From Aequorivita viscosa (GTDB taxonomy: Bacteria; Bacteroidota; Bacteroidia; Flavobacteriales; Flavobacteriaceae), in NCBI RefSeq assembly GCF_900106795.1, contig NZ_FNNS01000015.1, positions 17,445-81,444 of the forward strand: a stretch of 64,000 nucleotides of DNA, given 5' to 3'. Position 1 is the stretch's first letter; the number at the start of each line of letters is the position of its first letter. Shown here piece after piece: positions 24,945 through 33,531 of this stretch. The notes beneath the pieces were generated by a model. That model made no database searches and was not told where the DNA came from. It saw only the letters and a list, made by a program, of their open reading frames with translations. Position numbers and translations under genes: made by a program.

Positions 24945-26102
24945 ATGACTAAAACCTTCCTTTCATATAATAATATTTTCAGCAGCCTAGGCCTTGATAG
25001 CGAAACGGTAATTGAAAATATGTTACAAGGGAAAACAGGGCTTAAAAAATACGAAGACACTTCACTTTTGCCCGTTCCATTTTGCGCTTCACGGGTTTCT
25101 TCCGAAACAGTAAACGAACAGTTCAACAAAATTGCAGGCGCTTCAAAGTTCACCAAGTTAGAGAAGATGCTGATTGCTTCGTTGAATGAGGTTGTTAAAG
25201 CTTCAAATATTTCTTTAAATGAAAAAGTTGGGCTTATTATCTCTACCACAAAAGGAAATATAGATGTGCTTGAAAAGAATAGCGGTTTCCCCGAAAGTCG
25301 CGCTTACTTAAGTGAATTAGGCAAAACAATTCAAAACTTTTTCGGTTTTAAAAATGAAGCCATTGTACTTTCAAACGCTTGTATTTCTGGTGTTTTAGCA
25401 ATCTCTGTAGCAAAGCGGTTTATTTCGGAAGGAAAATACGATCACGTTTTTATTACTAGTGGCGATTTGGTTTCAAAATTTATTCTTTCTGGTTTTAACT
25501 CTTTCCAAGCACTATCTGATGAACCTTGCAAACCGTATGACAAAAACCGAGTAGGAATTAACCTGGGAGAAGTGGCGGCGAGCGTTTTGGTTACTTCAGA
25601 AGAAAATAAACTATCAACTGAAGCTATAGAAATTCTAGGTGATTCAACCTGTAATGATGCAAATCATATTTCGGGCCCATCCCGAACTGGGGAAGGTCTT
25701 TATAGAAGTATAAAAGCTGCTTTAAATGAAGCAAATTTAACTGCCTCACAAATCGATTATATTTCTGCCCATGGCACTGCCACCTTGTTTAATGATGAAA
25801 TGGAAGCGATAGCCTTTAATCGATTGGGGATGGAAAAAGTTCCACTCAATAGTTTAAAAGGATATTTTGGGCATACTTTGGGCGCTTCAGGACTTTTGGA
25901 AACCATTGTGGGAATGCATTTTATGGAACGAAATGTTTTATTTTATTCAAAAGGATTTTCCGACCTTGGTGTCTCAAAAGAAATTAATGTTATTAAAGAA
26001 AATGAGTCGAAAAAACTTCATATTTTTTTAAAAACTGCTTCAGGTTTTGGAGGCTGTAACTCGGCGGTTATTTTTAAAAAACAAACAACTAACCTAAAAT
26101 AA
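24945..26102 (+). CDS. Beta-ketoacyl-ACP synthase
   Basis: The 385-residue ketosynthase (ATG at 24945; an in-frame ATG at 24918 would overlap the thioesterase) has nucleophile Cys146 in 'NACISGVLAI' and His motifs in 'SAHGTATLFNDEMEA' and 'GYFGHTLGASGLLE'. All three catalytic residues are present. Its N-terminal region ('TKTFLSYNNIFSSLG') is shorter than in FabF. The thioesterase, this ketosynthase and the methyltransferase are adjacent with gaps of 0-2 bases. It could serve priming or a dedicated elongation step. Confidence 0.88.
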   Translation: MTKTFLSYNNIFSSLGLDSETVIENMLQGKTGLKKYEDTSLLPVPFCASRVSSETVNEQFNKIAGASKFTKLEKMLIASLNEVVKASNISLNEKVGLIISTTKGNIDVLEKNSGFPESRAYLSELGKTIQNFFGFKNEAIVLSNACISGVLAISVAKRFISEGKYDHVFITSGDLVSKFILSGFNSFQALSDEPCKPYDKNRVGINLGEVAASVLVTSEENKLSTEAIEILGDSTCNDANHISGPSRTGEGLYRSIKAALNEANLTASQIDYISAHGTATLFNDEMEAIAFNRLGMEKVPLNSLKGYFGHTLGASGLLETIVGMHFMERNVLFYSKGFSDLGVSKEINVIKENESKKLHIFLKTASGFGGCNSAVIFKKQTTNLK

Positions 26103-27170
26103 ATGCAAAAAATAACCAAAAATATAAACGCCATTGAAGCTCTGGAGGAAGCGCATCGAATTGCTTTTGCGCCCTTTGTTTTTCAGGCTTCGGTAGCGCT
26201 CCGTAGACTCGGTATCCTCGATTATATTTTCGATAATCGCGATAATGGCGGGCCAACTGTCGCAGAAATTTCCAAAGCACTTTCAGTGAGTGAATACGGC
26301 GTTGGAGTTTTATTGGAAATTGCGCAGACCTCAAATATTGTGAGCAAAAGCGAAGCTGAAAAATATGAACTAACTAAGGTTGGCTATTTTCTAAATTACA
26401 ATAAAACCGCAAGCGTAAACCTTAATTTTACACACGATGTATGTTATAAAGGGCTGTTTCATTTAAACGACTCCATTAAAAATGGAAAACCAGAAGGCCT
26501 AAAAGAACTAGGCCAATGGTCTACTATTTATGAAGGTCTTTCGCAATTAAAACCAGACGAACAAAAAGCTTGGTTCGACTTCGACCATCATTATTCCGAT
26601 GATATTTTTGACGAAGCACTTGAACACATTTTTAAAAACAGACCGAAAACACTTTTTGATATTGGTGGCAACACAGGGAAGTTTTCTATAAAAGCCTGTA
26701 GTTTTAATGAAGATGTAAATGTGACCATAATCGATTTGCCTGGTCAACTTAAAATGGCATTGGAAAATGCAGATCAAAACGGTTTTAAAAATAGAATTAA
26801 AGCATATCCAATAAATTGGCTTTCCGAAAATCCAACAATTCCAGAGGGTGCAGATGTTATTTGGATGTGCCAATTTTTAGACTGTTTTTCTGAAGAAGAG
26901 ATTTTGAAGGTTTTGACCACGTGTGCAGAATCTATGGACGAAAATGCCGAATTGATTATAGTCGAAACCTTTACCGATAGACAGGCCTTTAAGGCTTCTC
27001 AGTTTATTTTAGAGGCAACATCGCTATATTTTACAGTCTTAGCCAACGGAAACAGTAAAATGTACCCTGCCAGTGTTTTTCTTAAACTTATCGATAAAGC
27101 TGGTTTGGAATTGAACAAAGACGTCCAATTAGGCGATTATCACACCATGTTGGTTTGTAAAAAGAAATAA
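26103..27170 (+). CDS. SAM-dependent O-methyltransferase
   Basis: The 355-residue protein has an N-terminal winged-helix dimerisation region ('RLGILDYIFD', 'ISKALSVSEYGVGVLLEIA') and a class I methyltransferase core. Motif I is 'FDIGGNTGKFSI' near residue 184. The architecture is that of type 2 small-molecule O-methyltransferases. It abuts the ketosynthase (TAA then ATG). The likely substrate is a hydroxyl or the aromatic ring of the aryl polyene head, as C- or O-methylation is known in aryl polyenes; the exact position is not derivable. Confidence 0.88.
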   Translation: MQKITKNINAIEALEEAHRIAFAPFVFQASVALRRLGILDYIFDNRDNGGPTVAEISKALSVSEYGVGVLLEIAQTSNIVSKSEAEKYELTKVGYFLNYNKTASVNLNFTHDVCYKGLFHLNDSIKNGKPEGLKELGQWSTIYEGLSQLKPDEQKAWFDFDHHYSDDIFDEALEHIFKNRPKTLFDIGGNTGKFSIKACSFNEDVNVTIIDLPGQLKMALENADQNGFKNRIKAYPINWLSENPTIPEGADVIWMCQFLDCFSEEEILKVLTTCAESMDENAELIIVETFTDRQAFKASQFILEATSLYFTVLANGNSKMYPASVFLKLIDKAGLELNKDVQLGDYHTMLVCKKK

Positions 27171-27220
27171 CGATTACCCGCGTATCAGATTTATAAAGAA
27201 TTTCAATTTTATAATCGATT

Positions 27221-27838
27221 TTGAATAAAGAGTTTAAAATAAGTAGCTATTCCCACATTAAAAACCAAACTGTTTCAGTCAATGGTAATGTGCTTTTTAC
27301 GGATGATTCCGAAGACTTCACAACATTTATAAAAGCTGCTTATAAGTTTTTAGACACAGGTTATTCCAAGTTTTTTAAAATGGATAATCTTAGTAAATTG
27401 GCATTTTTAGCAGCCGACGTTTTGCTGAAACAAGAAGATTTAAATGAAGATGAAAACAATATAGCCCTTATATTTTCAAACAAAGCATCTAGTCTCGATA
27501 CAGATCGAAAGCATCAAGCCACTATTAAAAACGATGCCGAATATTTCCCCAGTCCGGCCATTTTTGTCTACACCTTGCCAAATATTTGTTTGGGTGAGAT
27601 AAGTATTAAACACAAACTTTATTCTGAGAATAGTTTTTTTATCTTTGACCGCTTCAATCCCGAGCATTTACAACTGTATGCCAACAGTTTATTGCGAAGT
27701 GAAAAATCCGAAAAAGTATTGTGCGGATGGGTCGATATAGAAGAAAATATTTACGAAGCTTTTCTTTATTTAGTTGAAAGCAATGGCGAGATTGAACATA
27801 ACACGGAAGAAATAATTAGATTATATAAAATATTATGA
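27221..27838 (+). CDS. Short ketosynthase-like protein lacking the catalytic Cys
   Basis: The 205-residue product (TTG start) resembles the N-terminal half of beta-ketoacyl synthases: 'LIFSNKASSLDTDRKHQ' and 'LPNICLGEISIKHKLYSENS' follow the KS pattern up to the active site. Then 'FFIFDRFNPEHL' replaces the Cys motif, and the C-terminal His motifs are absent. It is too short for a functional condensing enzyme. It overlaps the next ACP by 4 bases (ATGA). Proteins of this kind are seen in Bacteroidota flexirubin clusters in my recollection. A non-catalytic partner for the KS or ACP is the best guess. Confidence 0.7.
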   Translation: MNKEFKISSYSHIKNQTVSVNGNVLFTDDSEDFTTFIKAAYKFLDTGYSKFFKMDNLSKLAFLAADVLLKQEDLNEDENNIALIFSNKASSLDTDRKHQATIKNDAEYFPSPAIFVYTLPNICLGEISIKHKLYSENSFFIFDRFNPEHLQLYANSLLRSEKSEKVLCGWVDIEENIYEAFLYLVESNGEIEHNTEEIIRLYKIL

Positions 27839-28092
27839 GCGAATTAAAAGAAGAACTAAAGGCAAAAATAATAGAACAACTAAATCTTGAAGACGTTTCA
27901 GTAGCAGAAATTGCTGACGACGACCCACTTTTTGGCGATGGTCTTGGCCTAGATTCTATTGATGCATTGGAGCTTATCGTAATGCTCGACAAAGATTACG
28001 GTATTCGTTTAAGCGACCCAAAAGAAGGACGTAAAATTTTTGAATCTGTAGAAGTAATGGCGAGTTATATTGAAGAACATCGCACGAAGTAA
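27835..28092 (+). CDS. Acyl carrier protein 2
   Basis: The 85-residue acidic protein has the phosphopantetheine site 'GLGLDSIDALELIV' with Ser41. The sequence is quite different from ACP 1 (DSLD), so it is probably specialised. It starts inside the stop of the KS-like gene and precedes the main KS/CLF pair, which fits a role as the chain-carrying ACP for the aryl polyene. A hairpin-bearing spacer follows. Confidence 0.92.
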   Translation: MSELKEELKAKIIEQLNLEDVSVAEIADDDPLFGDGLGLDSIDALELIVMLDKDYGIRLSDPKEGRKIFESVEVMASYIEEHRTK

Positions 28093-28101
28093 TTTTTATC
28101 G

Positions 28102-28158
28102 ACCTGCAAGGTGTCATTTTCTTTTTGCGGAACATAAAAAGAAAATCTCCTTGTATGT
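28102..28158. repeat. Dispersed hairpin, copy B, with perfect inner stem
   Basis: ACCTGCAAGG (28102-28111) and CCTTGTATGT (28149-28158) form the outer arms. ATTTTCTTTTT (28116-28126) and AAAAAGAAAAT (28136-28146) form a perfect 11-bp inner stem around a 9-base loop. It sits inside the operon between ACP 2 and the ketosynthase and could stabilise or attenuate the transcript. Confidence 0.65.
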
Positions 28159-28176
28159 CTTACTCCCAAATGTAAT

Positions 28177-29379
28177 ATGAACAAAGGCGTAGCCATAACC
28201 GGAATGGGTATTATTTCTGCCATTGGAAACAATGTGGCCGAAAACTATGATGCGCTCATAAACGAAAAGAAAGGAATTACTCGGGTAGATAATATTGAAA
28301 CTATTCAGCGGGATGAAATAATGGTTGGTGAAATAAAGCACATTAATGCCGAATTAATCGCGCAACTAAATCTTCCGCCAGAAAACAACTATTCCCGTAC
28401 TGCGATGCTAGGGGTTATTGCGGCAAAAGAAGCCATAAATAGCGCGCACATTACCAATATTAAAAAGTATAAAACAGGAATTGTTTCCGGGACTAGTGTT
28501 GGTGGAATGGATATGACCGAGAAATATTACTACGAATATCTTACCGAAAAAGAACCTCAAAAATATATAGAAAGTCACCACGCTGGCGATTCTACTCAAA
28601 AAATTGCCGAACAGTTGGGCATAGAAGAAAGTTTAGTAACTACCATAAGCACCGCTTGTTCTTCGGCAGCCAATGCAATCATGTTGGGTGCGCGACTAAT
28701 TAAATCAGGAAAGCTCGATAGAGTAGTGGTGGGTGGAGCCGATTGCCTTTCAAAATTCACCATCAACGGGTTTAAAACCTTGATGATTTTAAGCGATACC
28801 TATAACACACCTTTTGACGAAAATAGAAAGGGATTAAACCTTGGTGAAGCTGCAGCATATCTTGTTCTAGAAAGTGATAAGGTAGTAAAAGCTGAAAACA
28901 AAAAAGTACTTGCCTACGTAAAAGGCTATGGAAATGCAAACGATGCTTTTCATCAAACAGCTTCCTCAGAGAATGGTGATGGTGCAACATTGGCAATGGA
29001 AAAAGCCTTGAAGGTTGCTAATTTAAAACCTTCTGATATAGATTACATAAACGTCCACGGAACAGCTACTGGCAATAACGACCTTTCAGAAGGAAGGGCA
29101 ATACTTCGAATATTTGGTAATGAAATGCCAGAATTTAGTTCCACAAAGGCATACACAGGTCACACTTTGGCAGCTGCAGGAGCGATTGAGGCGGTCTATT
29201 CAATTTTAGCCTTACAGCACAATGTAATTTTCCCAAATCTGAATTTTAAAACACCGATGAAGGAATTTTCGATGATACCGCAAACAAAATTAAAGAAAAA
29301 GGAATTGAAAACTGTGCTTTCAAATTCACTTGGGTTTGGTGGAAATTGCTCAACCGTAATATTTTCAAAAGAAGCATAA
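28177..29379 (+). CDS. Beta-ketoacyl-ACP synthase (main aryl polyene KS)
   Basis: The 400-residue FabF-like enzyme begins 'GVAITGMGIISAIGNNV' and has nucleophile Cys161 in 'ISTACSSAANAI', with His in 'NVHGTATGNNDL' and 'YTGHTLAAAGAIEA'. The catalytic triad is complete. Its stop overlaps the start of a Cys-less homologue (TAATG), the classic arrangement of a KS with its chain length factor. It should catalyse iterative malonyl extension of the coumaroyl starter. Confidence 0.92.
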   Translation: MNKGVAITGMGIISAIGNNVAENYDALINEKKGITRVDNIETIQRDEIMVGEIKHINAELIAQLNLPPENNYSRTAMLGVIAAKEAINSAHITNIKKYKTGIVSGTSVGGMDMTEKYYYEYLTEKEPQKYIESHHAGDSTQKIAEQLGIEESLVTTISTACSSAANAIMLGARLIKSGKLDRVVVGGADCLSKFTINGFKTLMILSDTYNTPFDENRKGLNLGEAAAYLVLESDKVVKAENKKVLAYVKGYGNANDAFHQTASSENGDGATLAMEKALKVANLKPSDIDYINVHGTATGNNDLSEGRAILRIFGNEMPEFSSTKAYTGHTLAAAGAIEAVYSILALQHNVIFPNLNFKTPMKEFSMIPQTKLKKKELKTVLSNSLGFGGNCSTVIFSKEA

Positions 29380-30443
29380 TGAAAAGGGTTTACATAAATA
29401 GTATGGCTTCAATTTCGTCACAGAAAACCTTTGAGAATACTGAATTCTTAGATACAATAATAGAATATAGTGAGCCTGTTATTTTTGCTCATGACCCAGA
29501 CTATAAACAATATATTGCACCAGCCGCAGCGCGAAGAATGGCAAAAGGCATAAAAATGGGCGTAGTAGCTTCCAAAATAGCTATGGATGAAGCCAAAATC
29601 GAAACCGTAGACGCTATTATCACCGGAACGGGGATGGGCTGTATGATAGATTCTGAAAAGTTCGTAAGTGCGATTATTGATAATAACGAACAATATTTAA
29701 CGCCTACTTCTTTTATTCAAAGTACACACAACACAGTTGCAGGGCAAATAGCTTTAGGGATGGAGTGCAAGGCTTACAACTTTACTTACGTACATTCCGC
29801 AATTTCGTTTGAATCGGCGCTGCTAGACGCTAAAATGCAGTTAGAAAATGATGAGGCCAAAAATATTTTAGTAGGAGGGGTCGAGGAATTGGGCGAACAT
29901 ACCACAAAAGTCCACAAGGCTATTAACCATATAAAACCAACTTCCGTTTCACTTTCAGAAATGTTAAAATCAAACACACAAGGAGCTGTTTTTAGTGAAG
30001 GTGCTAATTTCTTTGTGGTTTCAAATGAAAAACTTCAAAATTGTTATGCAGAACTAATCGCCGTTGAGACATTTAACACGCTTCAAAAAGAAAAAGTTTC
30101 TGAAACAATTGAAAGCTTTTTGCAGCAAAACAACGTACAATTAGCAGATATAGATTTAGTGGTTTTAGGAAATAATGGCGATGTGGATTTTGATGGTTTT
30201 TACAATCAACTTTCCGACGCTATTTTTAAAAACACCCAACAAGTTTATTACAAACATTTGGTTGGAGAAAACAATACAGTCTCCGCATTTGGAGTTTGGT
30301 TAGCCTCTAAAATGTTAAAAACACAAACAATTCCTGAAATTGTAAAAATTAACGATACTAATCTTTCAGAGATAAAAACCATTTTGTGTTATAACCAATA
30401 TCGCGGTCAAAATCACAGCTTTGTACTTCTGAAAAAATGTTGA
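29379..30443 (+). CDS. Ketosynthase chain length factor-like protein
   Basis: The 354-residue product starts at the ATG overlapping the KS stop. It follows the KS fold ('GTGMGCMIDSEKF', 'STHNTVAGQIAL') but has 'YVHSAISFESALL' where the Cys motif should be, so the nucleophile is missing. The first His motif is replaced by 'VLGNNGDVDFDGF'. This is the expected state of a chain length factor forming a heterodimer with the KS. It overlaps the following deacetylase by 7 bases. Confidence 0.85.
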   Translation: MKRVYINSMASISSQKTFENTEFLDTIIEYSEPVIFAHDPDYKQYIAPAAARRMAKGIKMGVVASKIAMDEAKIETVDAIITGTGMGCMIDSEKFVSAIIDNNEQYLTPTSFIQSTHNTVAGQIALGMECKAYNFTYVHSAISFESALLDAKMQLENDEAKNILVGGVEELGEHTTKVHKAINHIKPTSVSLSEMLKSNTQGAVFSEGANFFVVSNEKLQNCYAELIAVETFNTLQKEKVSETIESFLQQNNVQLADIDLVVLGNNGDVDFDGFYNQLSDAIFKNTQQVYYKHLVGENNTVSAFGVWLASKMLKTQTIPEIVKINDTNLSEIKTILCYNQYRGQNHSFVLLKKC

Positions 30444-31213
30444 AATTCTACACCATAAACGCCTTGGCATTAGTGGTTTTTTGCGGATTACTACTTACAG
30501 GTTTTTTGGGAAATGTTCCAGTTTGGCTATATGTGGTCTTTATAATTATTTGGATTGTAATTACCGCTATCGGCTCTTTTCAAATTAGGTTAAATTATCA
30601 CCTTCAGTCTTTTAACCACAATTATAAAACATCAGGAAATTACATATCAATAACTTTTGACGACGGTCCAAATCCAGAATTTACGCCTAAAGTTTTATCA
30701 CTTCTCAACGATCACAACGCAAAAGCCACCTTCTTTTTAATTGGTAAAAAAGCCGAAAAACACCCAAACCTAGTACAACAGATTATTGCAGAAGGTCACA
30801 CAATCGGGAATCACTCATATTCTCACACCAATAATTTTGGTTTTTTTTCTTCTCAAAAAGTTACTGATGAGTTGAAGCAAACCAATTCAATTTTAAAACA
30901 AATTACAGGAAAAGAAATCAAAATGTTTCGTCCGCCTTTTGGAGTAACCAACCCAAATATTAAAAAGGCATTGAAGAGTACAAGACATTTTTCAATCGGC
31001 TGGAGTAAACGTAGCCTAGACACGACAAACCTTTCTGGTGAAAAAATTTTAAAACGCATAACTTCTGAATTAAAAAGAGGTGATATTATTCTACTCCACG
31101 ACAGCAGTGATAAATCCGTTGCTGTATTGGAACAGTTATTGTTAACTTTAACTCCGCACAAATTGCAGTCGGTTCCCGTAGATCGTTTGCTCGAAATTGA
31201 AGCTTATGCGTAA
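30437..31213 (+). CDS. NodB-fold deacetylase, membrane-anchored
   Basis: The 258-residue protein starts with two hydrophobic segments (about residues 5-22 and 26-48) and then a NodB domain: 'TFDDGPNPE', 'GNHSYSH', 'RPPFG' and 'LLHDSSDK'. The metal and base residues are present, so it should be active. Genes of this type are unexpected in pigment synthesis. It may deacylate an intermediate or an envelope glycan at the site of pigment insertion. It overlaps both neighbours, so it belongs to the operon. Confidence 0.85.
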   Translation: MLKFYTINALALVVFCGLLLTGFLGNVPVWLYVVFIIIWIVITAIGSFQIRLNYHLQSFNHNYKTSGNYISITFDDGPNPEFTPKVLSLLNDHNAKATFFLIGKKAEKHPNLVQQIIAEGHTIGNHSYSHTNNFGFFSSQKVTDELKQTNSILKQITGKEIKMFRPPFGVTNPNIKKALKSTRHFSIGWSKRSLDTTNLSGEKILKRITSELKRGDIILLHDSSDKSVAVLEQLLLTLTPHKLQSVPVDRLLEIEAYA

Positions 31214-31835
31214 TTACTTCTTATTGTTATTTCTTGTTTTCATTGGGAGCTCAATCCAAGCTCAGGATGCCGTAATGCATGCTTCCGAAACTGCTACTTT
31301 TAAAGAAAAAGTGATCACTTCAGCAAAAGCCACTCAAACCATTAAATCAGATTTTGTACAGTATAAACATTTAGATTTTTTGTCAGAAGATGTAAAAACA
31401 TCAGGCAAAATGGTCGTTAAAGCACCAAATCTGGTAAAATGGGAATATACCAATCCGTACCAATACAGTGTGATTTTCAAGGAAGACAAATTGCTTATTA
31501 ACGACGGAGGAACAAAAAGCAAGGTCGATATCGGTAACAGTGAACTCTTCAAAAAGCTAAATCAATTAATTGTAAATAGCGTGAAGGGGAATATGTTTAA
31601 CGATGCCGATTTTACGGTTTCTTTTTACAAATCTTCAAAATATAACAAAGCGGTTTTTGTTCCGAAAGACCCGAAAATAGCGAAGTACATAGCATCTTTT
31701 GAACTGCTTTTTAACAAAGATGACGCACAAGTTTATGAGGTTAAAATGGTGGAGCCGTCGCAAGATTTTACAAGAATAATTTTTACCAATCGAATTTTAA
31801 ACAGCACAATTAATGATTCGGTTTTTAATAATTAG
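31206..31835 (+). CDS. LolA-like outer membrane lipoprotein carrier
   Basis: The 209-residue protein (ATG at 31206, overlapping the deacetylase stop) has a signal peptide ending near 'SSIQAQD'. It has the LolA-like pattern 'IKSDFVQYKHLDFLSEDV', 'SGKMVVKAPNLVKWEYTNP' and 'FKEDKLLINDGG'. LolA carries lipid-linked molecules through the periplasm in a hydrophobic half-barrel. Aryl polyene clusters contain a dedicated homologue, so this one probably chaperones the hydrophobic pigment to the outer membrane. Confidence 0.88.
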   Translation: MRNYFLLLFLVFIGSSIQAQDAVMHASETATFKEKVITSAKATQTIKSDFVQYKHLDFLSEDVKTSGKMVVKAPNLVKWEYTNPYQYSVIFKEDKLLINDGGTKSKVDIGNSELFKKLNQLIVNSVKGNMFNDADFTVSFYKSSKYNKAVFVPKDPKIAKYIASFELLFNKDDAQVYEVKMVEPSQDFTRIIFTNRILNSTINDSVFNN

Positions 31836-32436
31836 TGCTCTCTCAATTGTTTTTCTAACTTCTTGCGCTTTAAAGACTACAGAAGGTCTAAGGCAGGTCG
31901 ATTTCATTAAGGTTGAAGTTGAAAACCCTTATTTCTCAAACCCTGAAATTGACTATGTTTACAAGGCAAAAATTGAAGTTTACAATAAAAACTTTGGCGG
32001 AATTCTTATCATAAAAAAAACGGGAATTAAAACCCACAGAGTTGTTTTTACTACTGAATTTGGAAGTAAATTATTCGATTTTAAGTTCGAAGGAGATGAT
32101 TTTACGAAGAACTTCGTGGTTGAAGATTTAGACAGAAAGTTTATTATCAATATCTTAAGAGATGATTTTAAGTTATTGATAAATGAAAAAGCGAATGTTT
32201 TAATGGCTTATGAGTCTGACAATCAGAGCGTATTTAAAACCAAGTCTGATAAAAGATATAATTTTTACTTTTTAGATAAAGAAACTGAAAAGCTGTCTAA
32301 AATTGTCAATACCTCAAAAACCAAAGAAAAGGTTGAAATTGCCTATACAGCAATCGAAGAAAATATTGCAGACATCATCAGCATTAAACACAACAATATC
32401 AAGTTAAGAATAGACTTGGAAAAATTCAAAAAATGA
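31813..32436 (+). CDS. Small lipoprotein of the pigment cluster
   Basis: The 207-residue product has a lipoprotein signal with lipobox 'LTSC' at residues 14-17. It then has a beta-rich body ('KIEVYNKNFGGILIIKK', 'HRVVFTTEFGSKLFDFKF'). The start overlaps the LolA-like gene by 23 bases. It may act with LolA at the outer membrane as the aryl polyene lipoproteins are thought to do. No catalytic motif is visible. Confidence 0.8.
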   Translation: MIRFLIISALSIVFLTSCALKTTEGLRQVDFIKVEVENPYFSNPEIDYVYKAKIEVYNKNFGGILIIKKTGIKTHRVVFTTEFGSKLFDFKFEGDDFTKNFVVEDLDRKFIINILRDDFKLLINEKANVLMAYESDNQSVFKTKSDKRYNFYFLDKETEKLSKIVNTSKTKEKVEIAYTAIEENIADIISIKHNNIKLRIDLEKFKK

Positions 32437-32440
32437 TAAT

Positions 32441-32809
32441 ATGCTCATAGAAGGATTATATGAAGTTATCGCAAACGAAAACACCGAAAAAGGTATTTTG
32501 GCGAAAGTACATTTGCACAAGGATCACGAAATTTTTAAAGGCCACTTTCCTGGAAACCCAGTAATGCCAGGTGTTTGTATGATTCAAATGATTAAGGAAC
32601 TCACTGAGGAAGCCACTGGAAAGGATTTGTTTTTAGCAGTTTCATCTAACATAAAATTTATGGCGATCATTAATCCTGAAAAAAATCCAGATTTGCAGCT
32701 AGCTATTGATATCACAGAAGAAAAGGGTGAAGTAAAAGTGAAGAACACAACATCTTTTGACGACACCGTTGCGCTGAAACTAAGTGCAACTTTTAAAGTA
32801 ATTGATTAA
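32441..32809 (+). CDS. 3-hydroxyacyl-ACP dehydratase (FabZ-like)
   Basis: The 122-residue hotdog protein has the full FabZ-type active-site stretch 'FKGHFPGNPVMPGVCMIQM', including the catalytic His in GHFPG. Unlike the two hotdog proteins near 20 kb, its motif is canonical, so it is the best candidate for dehydration in each polyene extension cycle. It follows the lipoprotein by 4 bases and is followed by a strong hairpin. Confidence 0.88.
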   Translation: MLIEGLYEVIANENTEKGILAKVHLHKDHEIFKGHFPGNPVMPGVCMIQMIKELTEEATGKDLFLAVSSNIKFMAIINPEKNPDLQLAIDITEEKGEVKVKNTTSFDDTVALKLSATFKVID

Positions 32810-32812
32810 ATT

Positions 32813-32878
32813 AAACCCCAAAGGTCTCAGCCTGTCCGCCGAAGCTTTTTCAGCGTAGGAGGAAGACCTTTGGGGTTT
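32813..32878. terminator. Perfect 15-bp hairpin inside the cluster
   Basis: AAACCCCAAAGGTCT (32813-32827) pairs perfectly with AGACCTTTGGGGTTT (32864-32878); inner arms TCCGCC/GGAGGA extend it. It begins 3 bases after the dehydratase gene and ends 15 bases before the next start. It may terminate transcription in part, or it may be a dispersed repeat. Confidence 0.6.
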
Positions 32879-32893
32879 TGACTTGCAACAAAT

Positions 32894-33391
32894 ATGAAGA
32901 AGAAATTATTAATTATCCTTGCACTTTTTGTTTCAGTCCTCGCTACTTCGCAGGATTTAAGTAAGATACGTTCGCAATATCCAGAAGCTGTAAAAAGCGA
33001 TGAGGTTTCTTCTAAACTCGACAAAGAACTTTCAAACATAAATTCCTCAAGTACCCCAGTTTTGCTGGCTTACAAGGGATCAATTTTAACACTGAAAGCA
33101 AAATTTGCAAAAGATAGAAAGATTAAAAAAGAGTTTTTCAAGGAGGGGGTTTCATTACTCGAATCTGCTGTAAAAGCCAATCCTCAAAATATTGAAATCC
33201 GTTATATCCGCCTTTCGGTTCAAGAAAACGCGCCAAAAATTTTAAAGTATAATAAGGATATTGAAGCAGATAAAGGCTTTATTTTGAAGAATTATGAAAC
33301 TACCTCTTCAAAAGAATTGAAAGGCATTATTAAAGAGTTTGCATTGAAGTCTGAAGCGTTTTCGGACCTTGAAAAATTAGAATTACTATGA
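32894..33391 (+). CDS. Secreted hypothetical protein
   Basis: The 165-residue product has a clear signal peptide ('LLIILALFVSVLATSQ'). A helical body follows ('FFKEGVSLLESAVKANPQN' resembles a TPR-like turn). I do not recognise a family. It follows the cluster hairpin and precedes the likely internal promoter. Similar genes near aryl polyene clusters are not characterised to my knowledge. Confidence 0.7.
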   Translation: MKKKLLIILALFVSVLATSQDLSKIRSQYPEAVKSDEVSSKLDKELSNINSSSTPVLLAYKGSILTLKAKFAKDRKIKKEFFKEGVSLLESAVKANPQNIEIRYIRLSVQENAPKILKYNKDIEADKGFILKNYETTSSKELKGIIKEFALKSEAFSDLEKLELL

Positions 33392-33447
33392 TTTCCACCT
33401 TAATTAAACAATTCTAATTCTTCAATTCTAATTTAATTCCGAAACCC

Positions 33448-33455
33448 TATATTTG
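33448..33455 (+). promoter_or_regulatory. Candidate internal promoter before GT2 gene
   Basis: TATATTTG fits the -7 consensus and lies 77 bases before the gene at 33532; a clear -33 TTTG is missing. A short imperfect hairpin (33472-33498, CGCTG...CAGCG) lies in the presumed leader. Confidence 0.45.
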
Positions 33456-33531
33456 CTTTGCGTACTCGATGCCGCTGCGGTGTAAATTTAACCACAGCGA
33501 CGCAAATGAATGCTGAGTGTAAAGCCTCCAC

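Noticed and set aside
24773..25249. 158-codon antisense frame across thioesterase and ketosynthase genes
   Set aside because: It overlaps two well-supported genes and has no domain features.
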